From: Buddleja alternifolia
Taxonomy: Eukaryota > Streptophyta > Magnoliopsida > Lamiales > Scrophulariaceae
Reading direction: 5' to 3'
DNA: 64,000 bases
NCBI GenBank assembly: GCA_019426215.1
Contig: CM033408.1
Span: 10,109,077 to 10,173,076 of the forward strand
A program made the position numbers and the translations under genes. Shown one piece after another: positions 43,968 through 57,089 of this stretch (its first letter is position 1; every line of letters starts with the position of its first letter). The notes beneath the pieces were generated by a model. It ran no database searches, was not told the DNA's origin, and was given only the letters and a program-made list of their open reading frames with translations.

Positions 43968-44403
43968 TTTCAATTGACAAAAGGGCGTTGTATAGGTGAA
44001 AATGAAGTCCCAAGTATTCGGCTCACCCTAAATCAACCAATCCCAACAACAACCACAAATTCCACAAATTTCACAAAAATAATATGCACCAAATAGCACA
44101 ACCAATGCCCCAAATCCGTAAAACGAAAATGACGCCCCACAAACACAAAATCTACACCACTATTCGGCCAAAATTAGGGATGGAAGAAGAAGATAGCCAA
44201 AACTCACCTTTTCCCCAAAAATAGGTGCACCGATTCGGATGTGTAAGAACTCATTACGTGGTGAGGACTGACGGCGTAGATCGGCGGTGGAGGACGGTGG
44301 AGATGGCTGGCATAAGTGAGGGGGTCATTGGAGATCGCTTTCGGAGAGGAGGTGTGGTGGAATTTGAGGAATTTTGACTGATAATTAGCATAAGTACAGT
44401 AAA
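43968..44403 (-). other. Spacer upstream of the Athila-like envelope-position ORF
   Basis: 436 bp without a frame I can support. AC-rich on the plus strand around 44040-44160. The GC-rich array follows at 44404. Confidence 0.5.
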
Positions 44404-44640
44404 CGGCGCCTAGGCGCGCGTATTTGGGCGCCTAGGCGCCTCATTCAGTACCTGAATATGTCGTGAGATCCTTAGGCGCCTAGGCGCGCAATTTGTGGCG
44501 CCTGGGCGCGGAGTAATGTGTGCTCGGGCGCGTGGCTGGTGTCGCTCAGGCGCCATGAACAGAGGCTAAGTGAACACCTGGAATCCTTGGGCTCCTAGGA
44601 GCAGTATGATCAGCGCCCAGGCGCGGGTCACCTGTTGTGT
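44404..44640. repeat. Internal GC-rich GGCGCCTAGGCGCC array of Athila-like element
   Basis: At least six GGCGCC(T/C)(A/G)GGCGC-type blocks between the end of pol and the third ORF, including the perfect palindrome GGCGCCTAGGCGCC at ~44437. Same motif as in the LTRs. Confidence 0.8.
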
Positions 44641-44830
44641 AGGATTTCCATTTCCTGTTTCAAAAGAAGAAGAAAGACACTTAAAACATGAACCAACAAG
44701 GATTTAAAATGAGAAAATAAAGCAATAAAATGGGAAAACACTAGAAAAAGAAAAAGAAACGGAAAGAGAGCTTGGGTTGCCTCCTAAGAAGCGCTAGTTT
44801 AGAGTCGTTATCTTGACTTAAGGCGAGAGA
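44641..44830 (-). other. Short spacer after Athila-like pol
   Basis: AT-rich, with an A-rich run on the plus strand around 44700-44765 and a 'ttgggttgcctcctaag' block (minus strand CTTAGGAGGCAACCCAA) right after the pol stop, the conserved post-pol block of this lineage. Confidence 0.6.
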
Positions 44831-47800
44831 TCATGGAGGGTCAGCAAGGATGATGGACACTTTGTCTCTCGGTCCATCCAACCCGGCATATAGTTTCAGA
44901 CGTTGAGCGTTGGCCAAGAAAGTCTGTCCTTTATCCGTTGTGAGCTCGACGGCGCCCGATGGATAGACATGGGAAATCAAGAATGGGCCCGACCATCGAG
45001 ACTTAAGCTTCCCGGGGAAGAGTCGGAGTCGAGAGTTGTATAGTAACACCCTCTCTCCCTTGTGGAACTCCCGGGGGAGGATATGCATGTCATGCCACAT
45101 TTTGGTACGCTCCTTGTTGAGTTTTGCGTTCTCATGGGCGAGGTGACGCCATTCTTCGAGTTCGTTGAGTTGTAGCAAACGCTGTGTACCTACACGCTGA
45201 GAGTCAAAGTTCAGAAACTTAATGGCCCAAAAAGCACGATGCTCAAGCTCAACGGGCAAATGACATGTTTTGCCAAAAACAAGACGATATGGGGACATGC
45301 CAATTGGGGTTTTATAGGCGGTTCGACAAGCCCAAAGAGCATTATCCAACTCAAGGGACCAATCCTTTCTTGATGCATTGACCGTTTTTTCTAAGATACG
45401 CTTAATCTCCCTATTTGAAACCTCCACTTGGCCACTAGTTTGCGGGTGATATGGGGTCGAAATTTTATACCTCACCCCGTACTTGGTCAATAAAAGCTCA
45501 AATTGTTTGTTGCAATAGTGGGTGCCCCGTCACTAATGATGGCTCGGGGAGTTCCAAATTGAGTAAAAATATGCTTCTTGAGAAAACCAGTGACTACCCG
45601 AGCATCATTAGTGGGCGAGGCCACAGCTTCCACCCATTTGGAGACATAGTCTACCGCAACAAGGATGTATTTGTTTGAACAAGAGCTAGGGAAAGGGCCC
45701 ATAAAGTCCATACCCCATACATCGAACAACTTACACTCTAACATGCTATTTAAAGGTGTTTCATGACGTTTAGAGATGTTCCCCATTCGTTGACATCGAT
45801 CACACGATTCGACATAATGATATGCATCTTTAATAAGAGTAAGCCAGAAGAAACCTGATTGGAGGATCTTAGCTACCGTTTTGGAGGGTCCAAAGTGGCC
45901 ACCCACCACCATATCAGGACAATGAGAAAGGGTAGAATTTACTTCCGTTTCGGGTATGCAACGTCGAATTAAGCCATCTGCACAAACTTTGAATAGAAAG
46001 GGTTCGTCCCATAGATATTGCTTCACATCAAATAGAAATTTCTTCTTCTGATGAAAAGTGATATCCGGGGGAAGGAGGCCCGTAACCATGTAATTGGCAA
46101 AGTTAGCATACCAAGGTGAAATATTGTCAGAAATAGCAAGGAGGTGTTCATTCGGGAATTCCTCACGAATGGGTATCTCATCTAACGGATCATTCACTAG
46201 CTCTAATCGTGAGAGGTGGTCGGCTACTACATTTTCGGTGCCTTTCTTATCTTTGATCTCTAAATCAAATTCTTGTAGTAACAAAATCCACCTAAGGAGT
46301 CTCGGTTTGGCATCTTTCTTGGCAAGCAAATATTTTAAGGCGGAATGATCGGTGTAAACTATCACTTTGTTTAGCATGAGGTAAGAGTGGAATTTATCGA
46401 ATGCAAAGACTATGGCTAGTAACTCCTTTTCCGTGGTGGCATAATTTAATTGTGCATCGTTAAGAGTTTTACCAGCATAGTAAATGGTTCGAAATACCTT
46501 CTCCTTTCTTTGGCCAAGGACTGCTCCAACTGCGGTGTCACTTGCATCACACATCAACTCGAATGGTAAGCTCCAATCGGGGGGTGACATGATAGGGGCG
46601 GAGACTAAACGTTCCTTCAAATCGAGAAAAGCTTGCATACAAGAAGAATTGAAATCAAACAGTGCATCCTTGACAAGCAGATAAGACAAAGGTTTCGCAA
46701 TTTTAGAGAAGTTCAAGATAAATTGCCTATAGAACTCGGCATGCCCGAGAAAACTCCTAACTGCTTTGACCGAAGTGGGTGGGGGAAGTTTTTCCATGAC
46801 CTCAATCTTGGCTTGGTCCACTTCGATTCCTTTGTGAGAGATCTTGTGGCCAAGCACAATCCCCTCCCGGACCATTAAATGACATTTTTCCCAATTCAAA
46901 ACAAGGTTGGTTTCCTCGCAACGTTTAAGCACATCGTTCAAATGAGCAAGACATGTATCAAAAGTTGTTCTGAACACAGAAAAATCATCCATAAAAATTT
47001 CGATGAAATCTTCAACCATATCATGAAAAATCGCCATCATGCATCTTTGAAAGGTGGCTGGGGCATTACACAAGCCAAATGGCATCCTTCTATAAGCAAA
47101 TGTGCCATAAGGACAAGTGAAAGTGGTTTTCTCTTGGTCCTCGGGATCTATGGCAATTTGATTATAGCCGGAGTAACAATCGAGAAAATAATAGAAATCA
47201 TGCCCGGCTAATCTTTCAAGCATTTGGTCAATAAAAGGGAGGGGGAAATGATCCTTACGGATGACATCATTCAATTTACGGTAATCTATACACATACGCC
47301 ACCCGCTAAGCATACGAGTTGGGATCAACTCATTATTCGCATTCTCAATTACCGTTATCCCCCTTTTCTTGGGCACCACTTGGGTAGGGCTCACCCACGA
47401 ACTATCAGAGATAGGATAGATTATACCTGAATCGAGCAGTTTAATCACTTTCTTCTTTACTACCTCTTGGATTTTTGGGTTTGACCTCCGTTGTGGTTGG
47501 TGTGTAGGCTTGGCGGAGTTCTCCATAAGTATTTTGTGCATACATATCGCTGGACTAATGCCTTTGATGTCCGCAATTTTCCACTCGAAAGCTCGTTTGT
47601 GAGATCTCAACACTGTCATTAGTTGCTCTTCTTGTGGTCCTGAAAGAGATGAAGAAATGATCAATGGTAGTGTTTCATCATCGTTTAAGTACACATATTT
47701 AAGGTGGGAGGGGAAGGGTTTGAGTTCGAGAGAAGGGGGTTCTTCAATAGATGGGCGAGTGACTTCCGACAATGATCTATCAACTTTGATGAAGCCTCCT

Positions 47801-48885
47801 GAATGATGGGAAGATTTGCATTCCAAGCTTAGAACGCTTTCCACTTGATCATCACTCTCTGAGTCCACTTGTATGGAATTCATAAGATCCCGTTCGAAAG
47901 AATCTTCAATCGTATTGCCCTGCAAATACTCAACAATCAACGGGTCAAACGTATCAATTTGAAAACACGAGTCATGATCAAGAGGGTGTTTGAGGACTTT
48001 GTAGACATCAAAGGTAACCTTGTCGTCGCCCACATTCAAAGTTAGCTTACCATTAGCAATGTCAATCACCGCCTTACACGTGGCTAGGAATGGTCTCCCT
48101 AGGATTAGTGGTACCTCCACATCTTCCTCCATATCAAGGACCACAAAATCAACCGGGAAATAAAACTTGTCGACTTGGACAATAACATCTTCGATTATCC
48201 CCTTAGGCCTCTTGATTGATCGATCGTCGAGTTGAAGGCTCATCGAGGTCGGCTTGGGATTGCCAAGGCCTAACTTCTTAAATAGCGGATACGGGAGAAG
48301 ATTGATGCTAGCCCCCGAGTCACATAACACTTTCTTGAACAACAAAGACCCAATTATGCACGGAATTGTGAGGCTCCCGGGATCTTGGAGTTTAGTTGGC
48401 AATTTATTGAGCAATACGGCGGAACACTCTTCAATGAGACACACTGTCTCATTCTCCTCCCACTTCTGTTTGTTGGAGATTCTGTCTTTGAAGAACTTCA
48501 CATAATTCGGCATTTGGAGAATGACATCAATAAACGGAATGTTAATCCTCACTTCACGAAGGAGCGCTAAAATCCGAAGAAAACTTGGGTCCATCTTCTT
48601 CTTCCTTTTCTTGTGTGCATTTGGGAAGGGGAGATGAACCTCGATAGGAGGAGAAGGCGTTGGAGTTGAAGAATTAAAACCAGGTGGAACAGGAGATGGC
48701 GCCTCGGCGTGTATATCGGCACTTAAGCGAGGATCTGGCGGCGTCTGGGCGTGTGATATAGGGCACTCGGGCGCGTGACTCAGAACTAATTCATCTTGCA
48801 GGGGTGTGGGTGGCGTCTGGGTTCCGTATGATGGGCGCTTGGGTGCCGATGTACTGGCAGTTTCACTATTCCAATTGTTTTCCAC
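44831..48885 (-). pseudogene. pol: Athila-like gypsy pol (PR-RT-RNase H-integrase), one frameshift
   Basis: 48885-45487 is a single 1132-codon frame. Protease [12 protein letters not shown] lies at about 48305-48325. RT has [11 protein letters not shown], then FMDDF at 46981-46995 with both Asp kept. RNase H has [19 protein letters not shown] and [11 protein letters not shown]. The integrase zinc region ends CDRCQRMGN, and the core begins GMDFMGPF. After IISDG (about 45520) a 1-base insertion shifts the frame and gives a stop. The rest of integrase ([30 protein letters not shown] with the catalytic Glu, then a basic C-terminal domain) reads in another frame to 44831. Gypsy domain order and close fit to Athila pol. 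No ATG marks the start; the upstream end merges with gag remains. Confidence 0.92.
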
Positions 48886-50227
48886 TTCTCAAGGCTATGG
48901 CATTGCATTGAGCCTTCGGGTTTTTTTCCGTATCGCTTGGCAGAGCCCCGGGGTAGAGTCCCCGGGGCTCTACCATTCACCGCATTCGAAATTTGACCCA
49001 CTTGTGTTCACAAATCCTTCATCTCCATAAACATATCCTTCATCATACCCCGAAGTTCGTTGAACGATGTATCAGACTTCTTCATGTGAGCATCGAGTCT
49101 CTCATCGGTTGTGAGAGGTCGCATTTGCACTTGACCTTGACCTTGTCCATTGAAGTTGCCTTGCCTTGGGGGTGGGTTATTGAAAGGTGGCCGTGGAGCT
49201 TGATAGATCCCCGGTTGTGCGTTTTATGCGGGGTTGGGCCTTTTGGAAAATTCTCGGGTACATGAAAGTTCACCCGAGGTTGATTGTGATTCCCCACATA
49301 ATTGACGTCGCCAATTTCCGATTCCAAGGCTACTACTCCCTCAACTACTTCCTCAACACAAGTAACCTTTTTAGAGGATGAGGCCTCTTCATCATCGGGA
49401 TAAAGCTCATCTTCTCGGGCCAATTGTTCTATTTTGTCCCATACACGTTGACAATCTAACCCAAGAAGATCTCCTCCCGCACCCGCGTTGAGTCTATTCC
49501 GAATACGTGACCGAACCCCATCATAGAAATGTAGAACTTGTTCATTCAATCCAAAATTATGATCGGGGCATTTTCGGAGCATGCCCTTATATCTAGCCCA
49601 AGTCTCGGCTAAAGACTCATTGCTCCTTTGCTTAAACCTTTTGATATTACTCCGAAGCTCATTGATTTTGGAGGGTGGAAAGAATTTATTTAAAAAGGCA
49701 TCAACCAACTCACCCCACGTTGTAATAGATTGTGGAGGCAAGGATTTGTACCATGTTGTCGCCCTGTCCTTCAATGAGAAATGGAAGACTCTTAGACGAA
49801 TCGTATCAAGATCCCGTGGGTGATATTGAATGGTCACAAGAGCATCGTCTATAGTTTCTAAATGAGCGTGAGGTGATTCGTGTGGTTCTCCATAGAAAGG
49901 TTCTCCTTGCACCATACTAAAGATGTGAGCCAGAATGTGGTAGTTTTGTGCGAAGAAATTAGGCAAGACTACGGGCCCCAGAATGGTATGGACCCTAGGT
50001 GGTAAGCTACCCCGAACCGACGGTAATTGTTGAGGAGGTGCCGCTTGCATGGCTTGTAGAACACCTTGTAACCACTCCCTGTTTTCCGGTAAGTTCATAT
50101 CGGGAAAATTTCCGTTCGGGTTTTGGTTGAGATTATTGGCCATTTCTCTTGTTCTCCTACTAGCCCGAAGAACTCGTTCAATTTTGGGCTCCAACTCGTA
50201 TAGAGGCTCGTTTGAGGAGCGGTTCAT
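48886..50227 (-). pseudogene. gag: Athila-like gag, frameshifted
   Basis: The first ATG in frame is 50225-50227 (MNRSSNEPLYELEPKIERVL). The middle contains a clear retrotransposon Gag domain (HFSLKDRATTWYKSLPPQSI, then AFLNKFFPPSKINELRS and ESLAETWARYKGMLRKCP). Near 49220 the frame changes: the Athila-type Gly/Gln-rich tail (QGNFNGQGQGQVQMRP) is readable only in another frame, while the original frame stops at 49082. A further piece with GQISNAVNGRAPGTLP (about 48900-49001) and a final LRSGKQLE lead up to the pol frame. At least two frame changes therefore separate Gag from pol. Confidence 0.88.
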
Positions 50228-50362
50228 GCACCACACAAGAATCTAACAATTAAACACAAGAACGAAATTAGACTTAACACGAAAATAACAGAAAAGCAAG
50301 AAGTAAACAACAAACTAAGAATTATGAAAACGTAAACGAAAATCAAAAACTAAAATAAACAA

Positions 50363-50386
50363 GTCCCCGGCAACGGCACCAAAAAC
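50363..50386 (-). other. Athila-like primer-binding site
   Basis: Minus strand TTTTTGGTGCCGTTGCCGGGGAC, starting two bases after the LTR end. The leader from 50362 to 50228 is short and A-rich. Confidence 0.85.
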
Positions 50387-50387
50387 T

Positions 50388-51790
50388 TGACACGCTAGAA
50401 CCTAACGTGCTTGGTAGCAAGTATACTAGTCGTGTAGTAATAAAAATGGACAAAATAAGCCCGGGTTGTCGAACCACGGAGACTTGGATTTTAGCTTGTG
50501 ATTTGCAAATAAATGTAAAGACAATTCAACGGAAAGTAAGAGTAAGACAAGTAAGTAAATGAAGAACAAAAATAAGAATGAGCAATAGATTGAAACTCAA
50601 ATGTGAAAATAGACTAAGGCACTTGCAAGACTTGACTTGATCCTCATTCGCACATAGACTCTCGTTGAATTATTAGACCTAGTTGCTATGGTGAAAACTC
50701 CTAAGGTAAAGAATAACCGATGTCTCGTGATAGACTCCTACACTTAAATGGCGGTTTCCTAAGTATGTCTACCCGAAAATCTAACCTCTAAGCATGCATT
50801 GAAGAACTAGAGTTTACTCGATTAGAATCGAACGACTTCACCCGGGAGTCTTTACCTATGTCTAGGGCAACTCCTATTTGGTTCGGTGATGTTATAAATC
50901 CCTTGCACCCTAGCTTAACTCTTTCTCAAGATGCTAAATTAAGCAATTTATAATACATATGGTGATCAATCACTTGTAAAAAACATAAGCACAAATTCAT
51001 AACACATAACAACATAGGAATTAATTCAACGATTATCAATAACACGACTAATTCACAAATCAATTCTGACAAGGCCCTAGCCATATGAATTTAGCCCATA
51101 ACTATCAATATAGAAGAATTCAACATGTTCATATCCATAAATGTAAACATAAAATGCAATAAACAATGAATAAACTCCCTATAAGGTTGAATGATGATGA
51201 TTCTCTAATGGAGCTTCACTCCTTAGCTCTTATTCTCTTCTTGCCCTTTTAGATCAGTGAAATTATGGCCCAAAACTGAGAAGTATGCTCCAAATTCCCC
51301 AGATTTCGAACCCTTGAAATGAATTGAAAAATCCAATTTATACATTTAGAATTCCGTTATCGCGGCGCCTAGGCGCGCGTCGATCGGCGCCACCTACGTG
51401 GCGTGTCTTTCTTGGGGCAGAAGTTCAGGGGCGCCCAGGCGTGCAGAAAGGAGGCGCCCAGGCGTGCAGAAAGGAGGCGCCCAGGCGCGCGATGTGTGGC
51501 GCCTAGGTGTGCATTGTATGGCGCCTAGGCGTGCATCTCAGAAGCCAGATTTTTCTATGTTGGGATCGCGCCTGGACGCGGGTAAAGTGGCGCCTGGGCG
51601 TGGTTCTTAGAAGGCTGAGCTGAGTTGGTGAAGTGAGTCGTATTTTGTCCTTTTCTTTGTCCATCGTCGCTTACTACCTGAATTCACTTCACACACATAT
51701 TAAATGCACGAGTGGCATGAAATAAACTATATACGGGCCTAAATTATCATTAAAAAGGCCTAAAAACTTATGCAAAAATGACTCCTATCA
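50388..51790 (-). repeat. Athila-like 5' LTR
   Basis: 1403 bp, TGACACGCTAGAACC to GACTCCTATCA on the plus strand. It is 16 bp longer than its partner because of indels in the GC-rich block 51362-51602. Confidence 0.92.
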
Positions 51791-54206
51791 GCAAGCCAAT
51801 TGGTTTCGCTCTAAGAGACTACAACATCAGAGTGTATGATCCTTTTCGCCCAACCTTTCTCAATCCTTCAGAGGCAGTCTTAAACAGAGAAGGCTACACT
51901 CATTTTCCTCACATAGCAAACGGTGATGCAAATTGGAATTCTGTCAATCCACTTCGACTGTGGAAGAATAAAGGAATCCATGCCGGTGAGCGTCTAGAAT
52001 CTCTAACGAATGTTATTCAGTAAGAAGTTGATGCATAGTTTGAGAGTGTCTGGAATGCTAACTATCAGACTGATAGATATTGCTTTGAATCTATTAGAGA
52101 TATCCACCATGAAGGCATTCGAGCTATAGTTAACGCTGGAACAGATTACTGTATGACCGAGGTAATTGGGTTACAGCTTATGTAGGACATCAATACAGTT
52201 TCACAGAGTTAGTTTAAGCTCCCCACCTTTTCGGCATAGGCATGCATGACAAGAAGCGTCAATTCGCCAAATATTACCTTACGAAGCATCAACAGAGAGT
52301 TGGGCCTGTTCTCAAGCTCCCAATAATTCGTCATCAGATCGAGCAGTGTTTGCATCAAGAGCTTCACAGACTATCCATAACTCCTCTTCGCTTCAACGCT
52401 CAAGCGTCAACCAGTGACAGTATTTCAGAATCTAGCTTGAACTTCTTTCCAAGCCACTGCGAAGACAATTTTAATATGATGGTGAAGATTATGACTCCCC
52501 TATCTCATTTAGACAGAATCTTCACTGCTAATCTTAGACAATGGAACGGCTCAGTAATCAATCCCTTTCGAGGATATCCATTGTTGCCGTCTATCAGCAA
52601 AGAGGTACTCAATCACTATGAGTTTGTCCTCTCGTTGATGGAAAGGAATCAGGGACTGGCTCAAGCTATCTACCGCTACCTGGAAGAGTACTACAGTGCT
52701 TATGTACCTGAATCTCAACGACTAAAACATCTTCCAACAGATAGGCTAATTGAATTTTCCAGGGATTACTGCTCAGATGCGATCTTCTCCATTTGCCAAG
52801 CGCCGTCCAAAGTCTTTCCGAATCATGTGCTGTATATCATTGGTCCCATGTACATCAGGTCCAAAGATAGTCCAATTCGCACATTCATTCAAGGTATTTT
52901 CCTTCCTTTTCAGCATCTGACTGAGCTTCTAGAGAGTGGAACATACAAATATGCAGATGAGCCATATGCCAGCTTGCATTTCCCTTTCACTGAACTATGA
53001 CAACTGGAGTCAGCACCTGAGGAAGCGCCTATGGGAATAGCTCAAGATTCTGCACTTGAAGTTGCAAGTATTTCAGCATCTGCTGAGGAACATATTCAAT
53101 CGTCTCCACCAGAGGTTCATCCTGACGCTCCTAAATCTGAAGTTCCCGATGTTGCTGATTCAAAGATTGAAGTACGCGACACCGTCTTTGATCCAACAAA
53201 TCAAGTATCTCTTGAATCACATAAGCACACATCAAAATTCAAGCGACCAGCTGCTCAAGCGGTTCCTTTTGATGTGAGTCAAAACTTTATGCCACTTTTG
53301 AAATCAGTTTTGGAGGAAGTCAATGATCACGCGACTCAGAATGCGGAAGCCCTCCAGTGGATCAAGACTGATTTAGAAAAGATTGAATCTCGAACTATGA
53401 GCGCTCAGATTGCTCATATGCGTGGTTCTGCTCAAGCGGTTGTTGGTGAGTGTCGCAGAGAATCTCAAGAAATGAATGATGCTACTCGGGCCAACCAAGT
53501 CGCCATGAAAGAACATTATGAGATGCACCTAGACACCTTAGAGACCACATTGAATGATGCTACTAGTGCCAAGCTACTCGCAATGCAGGAACATTTCGAC
53601 ATGCGTCTAGATGATCTTACAGCGTCAATGTCTCAGATTGCTAATTAGGTTAGCCTACTCATAGAACATTTCTCAAAGGTTGATGATGGAAATAAGGGGG
53701 AAGAGAAGAGAAAAGGAGAAAAGAGGAGAGCATCCAGTTCAAGAGCTCAAGATCCTCCTCGGCCGCCGAAGCGTCAGCTAGTATCTTTTCCTTCTGCACA
53801 AAGATATGATTTCCCATCTTGGATAACTGCTGGAGCGCCTAGAATGCTAAGAGAACCTCCGATAGCACTGTATCCAAATCCACCAATACCTACTCGAGCA
53901 AGGCTTGAACAGCATGACACCCCTCTTCAATGAGCATCTATTCCCGAACCTATAGATCCAAGAACTTTAGCTGAAGAGAGGCAGATAACCGACTTCAACC
54001 GAACTTTCAGAATTTGCCTAAGGTAAATTGGTATTGGTCCGACTGAATGGGACAAACACTTTACTGCTTTCCAGAAGAGACAAAAGGAAGAGAATAAGCT
54101 CATAATTGACAAAGATCATGTTGCGATGATGACTTTGGAAGATAATATAACTGAAGCTAACCGAGCTGAAATGTCCAAGCGATACATAGTTAGACCAAGT
54201 CATTAG
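51791..54206 (+). pseudogene. Outer SIRE third ORF, 3' part, decayed
   Basis: Resumes at PIGFALRDYNIRVYDPFRPTF, matching the inner third ORF. Stops at ~52021 and ~52036, frame loss near 52160 and a stop at ~52215, then a long open run 52242-52998 (252 codons), a stop, and an open run to ~53648 including the coiled coil. After another stop (TAG ~53646) the frame continues through the point where the inner copy has its TGA; here that codon is sense. A late TGA at ~53931 and a stop at ~54025 precede the natural TAG at 54204-54206. Confidence 0.85.
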
Positions 54207-54434
54207 AGCTGTTTGATTTACATTATCTATATTCTTGTGTCTTATATTTTTTTTGTTGTAAAAATGCATGTAATCATTGATGTATATATATAAAGGCATT
54301 TTGAGCTGAAACACCTTGTTGAAGCTTTACTAACTTCAACTAACATTTACTAACCAAAGCTAACTTTTATTTTTGGATGTCTAACTTTTGAACTATAAAA
54401 GAGTAAGTATTGCCATCATCAAAAAGGGGGAAAT
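54207..54434 (+). other. Outer SIRE 3' spacer and polypurine tract
   Basis: Short non-coding spacer, then CATCATC and the PPT AAAAAGGGGGAAAT at 54421-54434, directly before the 3' LTR at 54435. Confidence 0.85.
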
Positions 54435-55077
54435 TGTTAGGAATTTCATGTTAGATGTTTTGATGATGACAATGAGGATTACTTGTTAGACCCCAAAATA
54501 TGTAAGTTTGATTTTAGAAAAAATCATGTATAAGCTTTTAGTGTTAGAATTGTAATAGGCTTTGTTTTATTTTTATTCTAGAGTGTTAGGCTAAGTATTC
54601 TTAGATTGAGCATTTGATAAATTCTGAGTGAGCTTATCAATAGTTAAGTCTGAAGATTCAAGCGCGTGAAGTCTGAATGAAGATAAAGATTCCAAGCGTC
54701 CAAATGACCAGCTATATCAAGCGTTCATTAGGACTGAAGTTATTCAAGGATGAATGAGCGTCTATCACTGATTTCACCTGAATTTATTTCTAAGTTCAGA
54801 AGGAGTTTAATGCAAATATTCTCAGTGCATTAAATGCCAACGGGCATTTAATTCAAATGCATGAAATGCTGATAAGATCATTAAATGTGATAAGCTCTTT
54901 CAGACGTACGGAGAAGCCACCCTATTGAATTGCCAACTTTCACAGACCGCATCACCAACTTTTGTGCAGCAAATTTTTAAGAAAAAGGACAAAAGTTGTT
55001 CACTCGCAGAAGTGAGAGACACGCGCCTGTGCATGTGTCAAACAGATACTTTTTCCAAGGATGCCTAAAAATAGGAC
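54435..55077 (+). repeat. Outer SIRE 3' LTR, first part
   Basis: TGTTAGGAATTTCATG... about 5 percent different from 8569-9223, with a 9-bp and a 4-bp deletion. Broken by copia-B at 55078. The TATA box is mutated (CTAAAAATAGG). The 5 bases before copia-B, AGGAC, are the expected TSD, but the partner was deleted on the right. Confidence 0.9.
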
Positions 55078-56749
55078 TGTTAGGTATATGCCCTAGATGC
55101 CAATGAGGACAAATAGTTAGATTAGGGTATCTTCTTATGTTGTACAAACTATTAAAATGATATTAATAAAGGCATCTGTATTTTGTTCACATAAATCTTT
55201 ATGGCATCTAAATAAGTATTGAACATATAGTCCATGTGAATAAAGGTTTGACTCTTTGCCCTTTATGGAATAAAGACGTGGCATGAGAAGAGTCTTACAC
55301 CTTATCACTTAAAAGGGTTCGCAAGTCAAGGAATGTTAATTAGGCATTAAGATTCGACTTGTATGACACATGTTTTGACGATGAGTGCCAGTCAAACACT
55401 ACTAGGATTGTGGGAGCAAGTATCATAGATATGTCAATGTAATTGACATATTCGAACACGGATCATAGTAATCTGATCACATGGGTATTTACTCAGTGAC
55501 TGTCAATGATTGGATTACTAATCGTAATAGTATGTGTGAGCCTTAGACCTGAGGGTTCATATCAATGTGCTTGTATTGTTGGATCTGTTACCAGAGTAGT
55601 TAGGCCCATATCACTCGTCGGTGGGGTCGACCTCGAAGTGCGATATCAATGAGACAAGTAGCAGTTGATCAGTGATCGGCAAGATGGAATTCACTATCTC
55701 GATAGTAAACGAGTAAGTATCATGTGCGATTATAGGCTAATGAAATTATAAAGTCTTTGGCCAAAGCAGAACAACTAACTCATGTGGGACACTGAGGGTA
55801 GTTTAGTAATTTCACTATGCTATAATCTAATGCACAGTATCAAGGTTAGTGAGTTTGACATTTTTCATGACTCTCACTTGATCGGGATACGTCAGTGAAG
55901 GGCTTATACTCATACGACATTTCTGAATAAGAGGTTCGTAAAATGATTTGTTCATTTCGTACTCAATTGGGTAATGATGTGAGTCCACGGGACTAGCTAA
56001 GTGACACTCACATCCTTAGGTAATTCCTCCCTTTGCCAATTGAGACGAACCTAAAGAGTCGCGCTATAAGAAACGAACGGGATGTGTCTTTTTGTGTAAA
56101 TCTTTTAGAAAGAATTAAATGGACTGATTGATTTAATTAGATTAAATCAATTAATTAAATATTTAATTTAATTTAATTAGATTAAATTAAATTATTTAAT
56201 TAGCATATTAATTAAAATGAATTAATTAATAGTATATATTATATTTAAAATGGATTTAAATTAAATATATACAGATGGGCTAGAAATTAGACAAGCCAAT
56301 TAAAAGCCCACCCAGTCCAAGGAAGCCCTAGGGGGGCGGCCACTTAGGGTTGGAGTAGCCTCCAACTTGTTCCACAAGCTAGATGAGTTTAAAAGGACTT
56401 CTACAGTGGAACAAACCCTAAGACAAGAGAAAAAGAAAAACAATATGTTTTACACAACACAAAAAGAAAATAATTGTCTCCCCTCTCTCCTCTCTAGCTG
56501 TCCACTACTGCAAAGAAGGAGGAGTCTCGGGATCTTTAGAAGGCTCGTTTCGCGTGATGCCTTAGAGACAGGAGCCCTTGAAGGATTGCTGTTCTGCAGA
56601 ATCAGTAAATGAATCATAAAGGTTTTTTTATTCGTTCTATTTTTCGCGAAACCCATTAAAAATCATCAGATTTATTTTTGTGATCTGCCGGTAGTAATCG
56701 TCGAATCTTCCACTGCAATTCTCTGTTTTCATGTATAGGATTCCTAACA
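55078..56749 (+). repeat. Copia-B 5' LTR
   Basis: 1672 bp, TGTTAGGTATATG to TTCCTAACA, followed by the PBS after one base. It has an AT-rich TTAATTAA-type tract at 56130-56270. Confidence 0.9.
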
Positions 56750-56750
56750 G

Positions 56751-56762
56751 TGGTATCAGAGC
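56751..56762 (+). other. Copia-B primer-binding site (initiator tRNA-Met)
   Basis: TGGTATCAGAGC one base after the LTR end. Confidence 0.93.
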
Positions 56763-57089
56763 GGACTTAAACGGATCTGATGATTTTTGCATTTAAGATT
56801 ATGTTGGTTAAAATTGGATTTTTAAAAATTTGATTTTATATGTTTAATATTCGATGTTAAATCCAAAATTTTGAAAATATTCATCGCCTTGAAATCGTAG
56901 CACGATTACATGTTTTTTCGCCACTGACAACGGCGAATCTGGGTGGCACCACCCTGTGTTTTTGAAGCACACGTGAGTACCACCGCTGCTCGTGTAATTA
57001 GAAAAAAAGAAAAAAAAAAAAGAGGAAAAGGGGGTAGGGTGTCGACGCTGATTTGCGCCACCACCATGGCGACGGAACTAGGGCGACTG

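Larger units (their letters stand above)
39508..51790 (-). mobile_element. Athila-like Ty3-gypsy element with envelope-position ORF
   Basis: 12.3 kb on the minus strand: 5' LTR 51790-50388, PBS 50386-50363, gag, pol (gypsy order PR-RT-RNaseH-INT), an ORF in envelope position, a long 3' non-coding part with a second PPT, PPT 40911-40895 and 3' LTR 40894-39508. LTRs differ by roughly 3 percent by eye, with a block of indels in their GC-rich repeat. Gag is frameshifted, integrase is frameshifted and the third ORF has stops and an insertion, so the copy is dead. Confidence 0.92.

Noticed and set aside
56367..56612. 81-codon frame in the copia-B 5' LTR
   Set aside because: It lies in LTR sequence and reads as low-complexity Lys and Leu/Ser stretches. 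LTR frames of this length are common by chance.
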